Positions 10,449 to 19,726 of a DNA stretch of 64,000 nucleotides are shown here, in pieces. Position numbers and translations under genes: made by a program. The stretch's first letter is position 1; each line of letters starts with the position of its first letter. The stretch spans positions 226,340,034 through 226,404,033 of the forward strand of contig OY821517.1 in assembly GCA_963682025.1 (NCBI GenBank), written 5' to 3'. Below the pieces are notes generated by a model. The model did no database searches. It saw nothing but the letters and a program-made list of their open reading frames with translations, and was not told where the DNA came from. Source of the DNA: Cordilura impudica (Eukaryota; Arthropoda; Insecta; Diptera; Scathophagidae).

Positions 10449-11115
10449 TTAAAGTTTTAACTTGTCAAATCTATTATAATGATTTATTTTTTGAAATGCG
10501 CATACAAAAACGCAAGTTTGTTAATTATAGAGCATAAATATTATTAACTATTATTAAAATAATACTAATAATAATAAATGTAAACATTTTCCCTCAAACA
10601 TGTGCCTGTATAATAAACTCGGTAACTCTACTTAAAATAAAATAAGAGAGAAGTATACAAATTTTTTCAAGTTTACGCTTCGACAACATTTTAAAAATTA
10701 GATTTCAGTCAGATGTGTGAGCATAAAATTTAATGGCGATGGATTCGACTAATTCGAACAATTTTTCGTTGATAATACGTACACAACGATTTTACAATTT
10801 CAGTGTGATGTGAGATTGGGGGGTAAATACCATGACAACGATTGAATTTATATATATATGATATTGACATTGTGGAAACAGCTTCATCGTTAACTACATA
10901 TACAATCGTCTCACTCACTCATAGAAGAATGGATAATATTCTCACGATATAAAATTCATTCTGCGTACAACCGTCAGCAACTACACATCTAACATTTAAC
11001 AAAAATTGTTTAAAGAATATTTAATAAATTATTTTTAGTATATTTGACCAATACAACAAAAGGGTTTTTATTTTGTATGTCATCGTAGAATAACGAAATA
11101 GACAACCTATAAAGT
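10449..11115. other. Unassigned AT-rich sequence
   Basis: This should hold the 3' LTR of the preceding element, but no match to 5931-6269 was found. A short TA run lies near 10850. No gene was recognised. Confidence 0.5.
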
Positions 11116-11317
11116 GTACATATAATGGGGCGATGGTCTGATGGTATTTCGTAATCCATTGTTTTTACGTCTATATTTAGCGCGGAGTTGCTTAAAATAA
11201 TATCGACTGTGGATGCTTCGCGATTGTGTTGATGGGGGAATAGGGTTGGGATATTAGATATCAAATTTGTTAAAATATGTAAATAAAGGAAGAATATATA
11301 ATTGAAAAAAAAAAAAA
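11116..11317. mobile_element. LINE A fragment with 5' inversion
   Basis: Bases 11116-11254 repeat the endonuclease region of LINE A1 (about 17567-17704) on the minus strand with few differences. Directly after, 11255-11304 repeats the last ~50 bases of the LINE A 3' UTR on the plus strand and ends in an A tract at 11305-11317. An inverted internal piece joined to a normal 3' end with poly(A) is the signature of twin-primed insertion. Confidence 0.75.
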
Positions 11318-11762
11318 GAATTAATTAATTAGCATGTTTAATTCAAGATTGTGCAATCAAATAATTTCGCATACCCAATTATAATATTAGGTTCTTTTTC
11401 GAACGAGGATACATCGCAAATCCAATGCTGCAGTTGCACATAGGTGTTTTATACATTGTTTTTGGGCAATATTACCTATTTTTATGTATGTATGTAATAA
11501 AGAGGCCATTTACACGGCGCGTTTCTACGCTGTGTGAAAAGGCTTGCGTTTCGTGTTTCTAGGTGAACGGGACAGAAAAGCAAACGGGGTAGAAAAAAAA
11601 GTCTTGTTTTCTGTTTTTGAAGATTTTGTTTAACATTTCTTTCTACACACTTTCGTTTTCTTGACAAGTTGTTTTATTCTTATTCTAGTCTCAGCAAAGA
11701 GACAAGTTTTATTAAAAAATACATTTAAAGTGATTTTATTAAGCGCAATTTAAATTTTTGGC
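11318..11762. other. Unassigned sequence
   Basis: No gene, repeat family or RNA gene was recognised. A stretch around 11500-11660 is less AT-rich than its surroundings but has no convincing frame. Confidence 0.4.
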
Positions 11763-12350
11763 TTAAGTCTCGTTTAGGTGCACCTCTCCGATCCGTTCCA
11801 AATTTTCACCACTCGGTCCACTTCTTAATGCGATTTTTTTTTGGCGGAACCCCATATTTCCCGAGTTATAGACCTCCAAAGTTTTGACATTGATTTCGAT
11901 ATAACTTGAACAATTCCAATCGGACTTTAGCAATATATATATCATATGAAAGCTTATTGAAGTACCTTTAATTTGATATCAAAAAGTTCGAAATCCATTA
12001 ACCCATTATGGACCAAAATAATTTTCTTTCTTTTTAGGATGCAGTTTTTTGTAAATAATTCATTTTATTTCAATAAAACGCTATTACAACAACAAAATAT
12101 ATGTTAATTAGTACATTCATAGGATTAACAGCTTTTATTTAAGATATTGTTTGACCTTTTAACCCTTTGTAATCCGGAGATATTAGGGGTACAACTTTGT
12201 ATTTTTTATTGCACAAATACAAAAAACCATAACACTAAAACAACACTTTCTTACAAAATTCGATTTTACAATTCTAACTAGAAATTGAATTTTTTTTTGC
12301 TACATACATATTTTGTCCTCTTAACCCCTCCAGGACCGAAGATATTATTG
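11763..12350 (+). repeat. Foldback-family arm (fragment)
   Basis: The segment shares ordered blocks with the foldback element at 49433-50312: GTTTAGG near the edge, CAAATTTTCACCAC, CTCCAAAGTTTTGACATTGA, GAAAGCTTA, and CCATTAACCCATTATG. Only one arm is clear. Its second half (about 12150-12350) holds two diverged versions of the TTTTAACCC/CTTAACCCC block. Confidence 0.65.
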
Positions 12351-12366
12351 ACTTTTAATGAGACTG

Positions 12367-12465
12367 TTATGAAAATTTTGTTGGAAAATTCCCTTGTGAC
12401 GTACGCAGAAAAACTTTATTCAGCGAAGCCACCTGCCGTGTCCTACTGGAGGAGAAAACCCTTAA
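12367..12465. repeat. 99-bp direct repeat, copy 1
   Basis: It matches 12623-12721 at all but about one base, 256 bases apart. It is followed at 12481-12511 by a diverged half copy of the block CGCAGAAAAACTTT...AAGCC. On the minus strand the block holds AATAAAG. No family was recognised. Confidence 0.85.
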
Positions 12466-12622
12466 GCGCGGCCGCAGGCCGCCACGCAGAAAAACTTTTG
12501 TATGCAAAGCCAGATTTCAATACTTAACTTTAGTGTCTCCGGGAAGACATAAGACAGGATAAAGCTATCATGGCCTTATCTCACATGGTATTAAAGCATC
12601 CCTTCATTTCTTCTCCGCCCTA

Positions 12623-12721
12623 TTATGAAAATTTTGTTGGGAAATTCCCTTGTGACGTACGCAGAAAAACTTTATTCAGCGAAGCCACCTGCCGTGTCCT
12701 ACTGGAGGAGAAAACCCTTAA
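12623..12721. repeat. 99-bp direct repeat, copy 2
   Basis: Near-identical partner of 12367-12465. The 157 bases between them contain no recognised element. Confidence 0.85.
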
Positions 12722-12909
12722 TTTTTAAAAAATAATAAAATATGGACAAAAAAATTTAAATTTTCAATAATTTTTTCACGTAATTAGAAACACACAGTTG
12801 TTCTTAAGTTGTTTATTTGTTGCGAATGAACAAGTGAAAAGGATTGACAAAATAAACTTAAAAAAAATCAATAGTAGTTGTAACCAAACACGCACGGGAA
12901 TTTACATAC

Positions 12910-13058
12910 GTAGCTTCTTCACAAGAGAATTGAGGAAAAGCCTTCGTGTAAATTCCCTCAAATGGTATAAAGTCAATATTGATTGTAATTTTATTAGAGA
13001 TTTCTTTTACTGTAGGCTTCGCAACAGATGGCAACGCTAGATTAACACAGCCTAACAT
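12910..13058 (-). CDS. Possible first coding exon of a divergent host gene
   Basis: On the minus strand an ATG at 13058 opens a frame of 49 codons that reaches a good donor, GTATGT, at 12909-12904. The peptide has mixed composition unlike the low-complexity frames nearby. It starts 123 bases from the start of the pinin-like exon on the other strand, so the two could share a bidirectional promoter. The protein was not recognised. The frame also stays open past the donor to a stop at 12858, so chance cannot be excluded. Confidence 0.3.
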
Positions 13059-13096
13059 CGATTGCTGGTAATCCGATTACAGACTTGCTTTTATTT

Positions 13097-13107
13097 TTAT
13101 ATCGATT
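13097..13107 (+). promoter_or_regulatory. DRE-like promoter element
   Basis: TATATCGATTT resembles the DNA replication-related element core TATCGAT that is common in fly housekeeping promoters. It lies about 80 bases before the pinin-like start codon. A second ATCGAT occurs near 13057. The assignment is by motif and position only. Confidence 0.4.
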
Positions 13108-13181
13108 TAAAAATAGTTTCATATTATTAAAAACAGAATAGTCGACTTCTATTAAAGTAATAGAATATATTTGTTTTTGGA

Positions 13182-13315
13182 ATGAGCTCCGACTATTTAA
13201 AAAGCTATAGTGATCTTCAACAAGAATTAACATGTGCAAAAGACACGCTGGTGGTATTAAATGATAACATTAAACGAATAATTGGTCGTTCTCCAAAATT
13301 AACAAGGGACCCTAG
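13182..13315 (+). CDS. Pnn: First coding exon of a pinin-like host gene
   Basis: ATG at 13182 opens 44 codons that end at AG|GTAAAT, a good splice donor (13316). The peptide starts MSSDYLKSYSDLQ and contains ELTCAKDTL and LNDNIKRIIGRSP. Pinin, a nuclear exon-junction and splicing-associated protein, begins in animals with the same pattern: a short helix LQ-x2-L-x2-AK-x2-L, then NI[RK]-x3-GR-x-P. The exon is too short for ORF finders and is the only host-like coding signal seen. No second exon was recognised in the following 50 kb; an AG at 13404 runs into a TA microsatellite. The next exon may lie beyond a TE-filled intron, or this may be a displaced gene fragment. Confidence 0.62.
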
Positions 13316-13419
13316 GTAAATTATTCTTATATCCTGTATTCTCAGGATGTTTTGAAGTTAATGTTAAACAATATGCTTATTTTTTTTATTGAAAACTATT
13401 TTAGATATAACTTACGAAT

Positions 13420-13543
13420 ATGAATATATATACCTATATATGTATTCCTATATATATAAGTATATATATGTATATGTATTCATACATATATATATATATT
13501 TATATATATATGTATATATATATGTGTATATATATGTATATAT
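13420..13543. repeat. TA-rich microsatellite
   Basis: Interrupted (TA)n/(TATG)n tract directly before the Tc1-like element, whose TA target lies in it. It gives rise to meaningless Tyr/Ile-rich frames. Confidence 0.85.
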
Positions 13544-13544
13544 A

Positions 13545-13570
13545 CAGTGGTTCACAGCTTATTTCAACCA
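13545..13570 (+). repeat. Outer transposase-binding repeat, left
   Basis: Outer end of the Tc1-like element, starting CAGTGGTTCACAGC. It pairs with 15197-15222 on the opposite strand. Confidence 0.85.
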
Positions 13571-13746
13571 GCAAATATTTAGAACTTAAAGTGGCTATAA
13601 TTTTTAAACGAAACAAGATATCAAAAAAATTTAAATGCAGGCTTGCAAAATATTTTCATAGCTTAAAAAAAGCAACTTTATTCAGTCTTCAAGATTCATT
13701 CTATAAAACTTACAAACTAAAATAAAAAAATAAAGGAACATAAATA

Positions 13747-13772
13747 GTCACAGCTTATTTCAACCAGCTAAC
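13747..13772 (+). repeat. Inner repeat, left
   Basis: Second copy of the core CACAGCTTATTTCAACCAGC, 202 bases in from the left tip. It is the probable second transposase-binding site. Confidence 0.8.
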
Positions 13773-13816
13773 ATAAACAACAAAAAAACTAAAAAATACT
13801 ATAATTTTTAAACATT

Positions 13817-14851
13817 TTAAAACTTAGTATGGCCTCCTTTTTGGTCTATAACAGCTTTAAGCCTTTTCGGCATCGATTCCACTAACTTTCGAGTAGTTTG
13901 AGGAGTTATTTTTGCCCATTCTTCCATTAACGCAGCTTTAAGGTCATTTTTGTTGGAAATCTGGTGTTGGCGAACGTTTTGATCTAAAATTGCCCATAAA
14001 TTCTCAATGCAATTAAGATCAGGTGATTGTGCAGGCGGTTGCATCAAGTGCGGGCAATTCCAAATAAGCCATGTTTGGACAATTCCCGACTTGTGTTTCG
14101 GGTCATTGTCCTGATAGAACCGAAATGACTGATTTATACCCAGATTTTGGGCACTTTGCAACAAATTTGATTTCAATAAATTGAGGTAAACATTTTTGTC
14201 CATCGTACTCTCAATAAACTCCAAGTTTCCGACCCCAGCTGCTGACATACAGGCCCAAACCATGACGCTGCCCCCACCGTGTTTTACTGTAGCCTTTAAG
14301 TTTTTGTTTTGGAGCTCTGTATTGGGCTTACGCCATACATATGTTTGGCCATCCGAGCCAAAAATGTTAAACTTAGACTCATCGGCATATATTACTTCCT
14401 CCCAAAAGCTTGAATCTTTCGTAATATGATCTTTGGCGAATTTAAGCCGCGCTTGTTGATTCTTGTTATTTATAGACGGTTTTTTGCGTGCTACTCTACC
14501 ATTAAAAGCATTCCTGCGAAGCACACGACGGATAGTTTCTGCACTACACATTTTATTTAATTCGTTTTTAACTTGAACAGCTAGTTTTGGAGCAGATAAT
14601 TTGGGGTTTTGTCTTATTTTTCGAACGATATAGCGCTCGTCAGCTTCATTAAAAATTCTGTTGGGTGCTTTTCTTCCCTTATTATGAATTCTATTTTCAC
14701 GCACAAAGCGAGATATTATGCTCTGTACTGTAGAATCACTTAGACAAACCATTTCGGCTATTTTTCGCCGCGAGTGGCCACTTTTAAAATGGCTGATGAC
14801 CAACTCACGCTGTTCTATGGTAGTACGTCGACCCATTGTAAAAAAATGCAC
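13817..14851 (-). CDS. Tc1-like DD34E transposase
   Basis: The 344-residue frame is complete and encodes the cut-and-paste enzyme for the element. The N-terminus from MGRRTTIEQR forms two helix-turn-helix regions (first about residues 10-60, second about 65-120). The catalytic triad is visible: Asp in YADESKFN, Asp in YQDNDPKH, and Glu in SPDLNCIENLW. There are 34 residues between the second Asp and the Glu, so it is DD34E. The box KHGGGSVMVWACM is typical of Tc1 relatives. The family start is probably the internal Met at 14836 (MGRR), five codons after the first ATG. No stop or frameshift is present. Confidence 0.95.
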   Translation of the reverse strand: MHFFTMGRRTTIEQRELVISHFKSGHSRRKIAEMVCLSDSTVQSIISRFVRENRIHNKGRKAPNRIFNEADERYIVRKIRQNPKLSAPKLAVQVKNELNKMCSAETIRRVLRRNAFNGRVARKKPSINNKNQQARLKFAKDHITKDSSFWEEVIYADESKFNIFGSDGQTYVWRKPNTELQNKNLKATVKHGGGSVMVWACMSAAGVGNLEFIESTMDKNVYLNLLKSNLLQSAQNLGINQSFRFYQDNDPKHKSGIVQTWLIWNCPHLMQPPAQSPDLNCIENLWAILDQNVRQHQISNKNDLKAALMEEWAKITPQTTRKLVESMPKRLKAVIDQKGGHTKF

Positions 14852-14995
14852 CTGTTAACCACTTGACTGCCGAAAGCATACTAAAAACTGATCTTAATCA
14901 TTGCAAACATGACAACAAAGAATACACATAAAAATTTACCGCTATTCCTATATATAATAAAAATAATATATATATATATATGTAAATGTAAATAA

Positions 14996-15021
14996 CTAGC
15001 TGGTTGAAATAAGCTGTGACG
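14996..15021 (-). repeat. Inner repeat, right
   Basis: Inverted counterpart of 13747-13772, about 202 bases in from the right tip at 15222. Confidence 0.8.
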
Positions 15022-15196
15022 TGAAATTGTGTTTCATAACTACGTTTCATATTCTAGCTAATTTGGGAAACCAATTTTTTAGTTTTTTATTTTACATATT
15101 CTCTCAAAATTTTAATATTTATAAAACTACATTTAAATGGTTTTGCTATTTTGCTTTGCGTAGAAGTTATACACAGTTAAATAATTGAATTTTAAG

Positions 15197-15222
15197 TGGT
15201 TGAAATAAGCTGTGAACCACTG
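15197..15222 (-). repeat. Outer transposase-binding repeat, right
   Basis: Inverted counterpart of 13545-13570. The right flank is TA within another TA-rich tract (15223-15274). Confidence 0.85.
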
Positions 15223-15576
15223 TATGTATATATATATATGTATTCATATATATATATATTATATATATGAATATTTTTTGTTTCAATTAAATATTCTTCC
15301 TTTATTTACATATTTTAACAAATTTTGATATTTACTTATGAGATCTTATCTTTACATATAGATATTGCAACAAATAATACATAGGATCTAGAGATATTAA
15401 ATAGTTTTTATATTATTTTTAATGATTTTTAAAGGAAAATGGGAGGAAAAAAACCTTTATATGATTTAATAAATTCAAATACTATCTGAAAATATTTATA
15501 TGCTTATAGAAGGTTTATTAGAAATAATAGACCTCTATAAGCATATAATTTTCAATTTGGTGATTTCTTTTTAATT

Positions 15577-18238
15577 TTACGTTATTTCTCTACATTCTCT
15601 TATCAGTGGGTAAGAGGAATTTTCAATTTTGGCAAAGTAATTATTGTTAATCCTTGTTATGAAATCGATAATTTTTGCATAACCTGTTTCTTCATGAAGA
15701 AGATTTGTAGGATACCTCCAGGGCTTTTTATTTATCATTTTAAGACATTTGTTTTGTATAATTTGTAAGCGTTTTAGGTGGCAGTTGGCAGCGTCACTCC
15801 AAATAGGACACGCGTATGTTAATATTGGCCTTATAACACTTTTGAAGAGTAGATTTTTGTTTTGGTGGTTTAGAAATGACCTATTTAGCAGTGGCCATAA
15901 TGCTTTAAATGATTTTATAGCTTTTTGGCACGTAACCATAATATGTTGTTTAAATGTAAGCTTCTTGTCCAAGACAACTCCGAGATATTTGACATCGTTA
16001 AGTACATTTATGGTATTATTTCCAATAAGAAGATGACGTCTTGGCAGTCTTTTGGGAGATTTGTTGAATGGAAAAATTATTGCTTGGGTCTTATTTGGAT
16101 TAATTTTGATTTTCCATTTGTGGAAATATTTACTGCAATTTACAAGTCCTTTTTCCATTTTCTTCAGGAGTGCACTTGTAATTTGTTTGAAGAAATTAAC
16201 GCAGTATCATCTGCGTAATAAGCAATTTTCATATATTTTGGGACTTTAAAATCGGATGTATATATCGAGTAAAGCAATGGCGACAAGACTGATCCTTGAG
16301 GTAACCCTGAGGTAATGGTTTTTGGAGTTGATGTTTCATTATTAATCGCAACTGTAAAGCTTCTGTCGTGAATGAAATCTGAAATAAGTTTACATAGATA
16401 TTTTGGTATATTTGCATCAATAAGTTTAAATAAGAGGCCATTATGCCAAACGGTGTCAAACGCTTTTTCAATATCTAACAATATTACACCCGTTGAACGT
16501 TTATTGTTTTTATTGGTGATTATTTGATTTTTAATTCTGTTTATTTGGTGAGTAGTGCTATGTCCTTTTTTAAATCCAAATTGTTCTTTAGCAACAATAG
16601 AATTGGTCGTTACAAATTCACTAAGACGAGAATGTAGAATTTTTTCAAATATTTTACCAAAGTTACTTAATAGACTGATAGGTCTGTAGCTGTTTGGGTT
16701 ATTTTTTGGCTTGCTAGGTTTGTTGATAGCTATAACCTTAGCATTTTTGAAATGGTTTGGGAAATAGTTGAGTTTGATGCAGCTGTTAAATATTATAACC
16801 AGTAATTTTAGAGCTTTGAGTGGTAGTTTCTTTAAGATCAGGTTGGGAACATTGTCAAAACCAGGGGATTTTGAGGGTTTTATTGATGAGACAATATTCA
16901 TTACTTCTTCAAGAGATGTATAAATTGCAGATTCAGAACTGGGGTTTTCCTTCTTAAAATTATTTACTGTTGTATTAGTGTATCTGCCGAGTGGTTATAG
17001 TTCGAAGTGAGGTTATTTGCTTGGACAAATGTATTTGCCAGGACTTCAGCCTTGTCCTTATCAGATGTTATTTTTGTATTTCCAACTTTAAAGTGAGCGA
17101 TTTGATTTTTTCCTTTTCCTCGCAAGTTCCTGCTTATTTTCCAAAATGATTTATCACCTGGTTTTAAATTGGATAATAATTGAGACCATTTCTTATTGCG
17201 CTCCGAATTAATACTTTTATCAATCATGTTACTTAGAAACTTAGTACATTGATTATAAAAAGTTTGCTCGGCTATATTTGAAGATCGTTGGCTTTTTCTT
17301 TTAAAGCTTCTTCTTAGTTTAATATATATCACAGTACTTTCTGGTAATGTGTAATTATTTTGTTGAGTTATTTTAGGTGTGGACACATTCCTTGCTTCGA
17401 AAACTACATTTATAAATTTTTGGATTTCCTGATCAATAACTACCTTGGTATTGTATATATCCGAATATAACGTGATTTTATTGTCTAAAAAATTCATAAA
17501 AATGTTCCAGTTGGTTGCACTATAATCATAGTAATTGAGGTCAACCTGCAAGGCCGTAGATCTTTTAATTGTACATATAATAGGGCGATGGTCTGATGGT
17601 ATTTCGTAATCCATTGTTTTTACGTCTATATCTAAAGCGGAATTGCTTAAAATAATATCGACTGTGGATGCTTCGCGATTGTGTTGATGGGGGAATAGGG
17701 TTGGACTATTAGGGTAGTGAATGAAAAAATTGCTTGATTGCTGTAGGTTGTTGAGTGCAATTCCTGCAGTATTATTTGAACGGCAATTCCAAGAACAATG
17801 TTTGGCATTTAGGCCACCAAAAACTATATATTCTTTGGTGGAAGGTGTTAGGTTCAAGATATCAGCACAGAAGTTATGAGTATATCTTGGTGAATATAAC
17901 GAAGATACAACAATAGGTCTATTATTTATAATAACTTCAATTGAGATGTTTTCGATTGATGATGTGTTTGATATAAAGAGGTTTTTATGAGCGACAGATT
18001 TATGAATTAACAGAGCTACTCCTCCTCCTCTTGCATCTGTTCTGTCACTTCTATATAAATAATAATTTTTGAAATAGGGTCTATGATTTTCTGAAAAAAA
18101 TGTTTCATTCAAAGACGCTATTTTAATATTTTCTCGTTCAATTAGTATCTCAAATTGTTTTAATTTAGAAAAGTTTGAAATGCCATTAGCATTCAAGTGA
18201 AGCATTTTGAATTCGTTTAAATTATTAGTATAATCCAT
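15577..18238 (-). pseudogene. LINE A1 ORF2: endonuclease and reverse transcriptase, broken
   Basis: The start MDYTNN at 18238 overlaps the ORF1 end by 14 bases. The apurinic-type endonuclease covers about 18210-17550, with NANGISN, LNETFF, SDRTDARGGG and SDHRP. The box expected to read GDxN reads FGGLNAKH, so the catalytic Asp appears replaced by Gly. RT follows with SPGFDN, YRPISLLSNFGK, LLDIEKAFDTVWH, GLPQGSVLSPLLY and YADDTAL. Frame breaks occur near 16964 (a 4-base deletion relative to LINE A2) and near 16160-16185. The C-terminal part 15577-16158 is open and carries the HLKRLQIIQNKCLK region. The protein is not functional as it stands. Confidence 0.9.
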
Positions 18239-19392
18239 GGGCGTATTTTACCATTGACATTACAACTTTGATTTGTTGTACTTTTGAAGTGCACCTATGC
18301 AAATCATCCATAGCTGTAGTGAAAATATCAAAAAGCTCATCAATGCTAAATAAATCGTTGTTTGTTTTCAGCTGGTTAGCATATGTAGCTTTGCTGTTAT
18401 TATTGATGTTATTGTTACAATTTGTGTTGTTGTTTCTTAAATTAGGGAAATCTCCCACATTAAATTGAAATGAGTTATTTTGTTGTTGTCTGCTTTTATT
18501 CGGACTTTTAGAAGTAACTCTTGTTCTAGTTTCCAAATAGAGAGAACGTAACGGACAGTTGATATCGTTTGCAGAGTGATCAGTTCTCTCTTTTCCTTGT
18601 TTTTTGCAATTAAAGCATGTAAAAACAGCTGGTCTTTTTTCATTTGTGTTAAACGGACACACACTTGTATGATGTTGTTCTGCACATATCATACAAGCAG
18701 CACTACGATGACAATGTTCACCGCCATGGCCATACATTAAGCAGTTCCAGCATTGAGTTGGTTTATTTCTGGATCTAGATTTGTATTTTTTCCAGGAAAT
18801 TATTATATTTGAAATTGTTCTTACGTTTCTTAAGGCAGTTGGGTTAAAATTTTTTTCGTACAAATTGAACTTTGTAAACTGCATTGTTGTTCGAACTGAA
18901 TTTGGTGACTATTTCAGCTACAGAAGAAGGGGACAGGTTGTAGTTTTTTAGCTCTGCGGTGATGTCCTCAGTTTTTATGCGGCGTAAACCGTGTAAAAAA
19001 GTGGTGTATAACCTATTATCTTTGGAGCCATAAGAGTGAAACTCCAACTTACTCTCTTTAAGAATTTGCTTTTAGCATTCGAACATTTCTTTACTTGGAG
19101 CAAAAATTTTTGTACCAATTGAAGTACGTTTGAAAATACAATCTTTACCAAGTAGTTTTTGTATTTCTGTAAATGAGGCGTTAGCTTCAACGACAATAGG
19201 TGGAGGTTTGTGTTGTTTAACCTCGTTAATATTTGATACAGGAGTTACGTCCATATCATTAAGGCCAGCAAGCAGGCTAAATCTGTTGCTTGAAGTTGAC
19301 GGGATATTTGGGTTAAAACCCGGAGGAAGTTTTGTCATCTTCTTGTTGGCAAGGAGCTTTCTTTTTGATGAAGATTTGGCCCCTCGGGCCAT
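18225..19392 (-). pseudogene. LINE A1 ORF1: zinc-knuckle RNA-binding protein, broken
   Basis: This Gag-like protein of jockey-clade LINEs starts MARGAKSSSKRK at 19392. A TAA at 19072-19074 replaces a codon that is Tyr in LINE A2, and a frameshift lies near 18850-18890. The C-terminal part (18884-18225) holds three knuckles in a row: CWNCLMYGHGGEHC, CMICAEQHHTSVC and CFNCKKQGK...C. An Asn-rich stretch and a short conserved tail (SIDELFDIFTTAM) follow. It binds the element RNA in the family. Confidence 0.88.
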
Positions 19393-19569
19393 CGCTAGAT
19401 TTTTTATTCCTGTTTTAGGCTGAATTGACTATCACGTGAGTTCAAATGAGATCAAGAATAGGCAATTGCAAAAACAAAAATATACACTTGTTATTAATTT
19501 TAAATAGTTGTACTCTAAGCGCTTTAATTATTTACACGACCGTTCGTAAAGAGAATTAGATTCGAACTG

Positions 19570-19725
19570 ATATATATGAATATATATATATGTATGTATA
19601 AGTATATTTATTCATATATATATAAATATATGTATTCATATATATATATATATATATAAGTATATTTATTCATATATATATATATGTATTCACGTATTTA
19701 TATATACAAATATATTTACATACTT
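19570..19725. repeat. TA-rich microsatellite
   Basis: Irregular (TA)n with ATTCATATA interruptions. It contains the right target duplication of LINE A1 and the TA target of the next Tc1-like element. Confidence 0.85.
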
Positions 19726-19726
19726 A

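Larger units (their letters stand above)
13545..15222 (-). mobile_element. Intact Tc1-like element with IR/DR ends
   Basis: The ends are CAGTGGTTCACAGC at 13545 and its complement ending at 15222, each flanked by TA (13543-13544 and 15223-15224). A 344-aa transposase lies between them. Each end carries a second internal copy of the core CACAGCTTATTTCAACCA about 200 bases inward (13747-13772 and 14996-15021). The spacing is equal on both sides, the IR/DR arrangement known from Minos and Sleeping Beauty relatives. Total length is 1,678 bp. Confidence 0.93.
15275..19569 (-). mobile_element. LINE A1, full-length jockey-clade retrotransposon
   Basis: On the minus strand: 5' UTR (about 19393-19569), ORF1 with zinc knuckles, ORF2 with endonuclease and RT, 3' UTR, and a short A tract (T run at 15275-15279). 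The 14-base target ATATATATGAATAT is present on both sides, at 15261-15274 and 19570-19583, which fixes both ends. Both ORFs are broken. LINE A2 (51918-55038), its duplicate, and the scrap at 11116 belong to the same family. Confidence 0.92.

Noticed and set aside
12466..12480. GCGGCCGC (NotI site) as a cloning artefact
   Set aside because: The site lies inside sequence related to the nearby repeat and no vector sequence is present; one restriction site is not evidence.
13404..13425. Second exon of the pinin-like gene after TTTTAG at 13404
   Set aside because: The frame reaches a stop within a few codons and runs into a TA microsatellite; the peptide is not pinin-like.
13389..13725. Tyr/Ile-rich plus-strand frames
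   Set aside because: Products of the TA microsatellite running into the Tc1-like left end.
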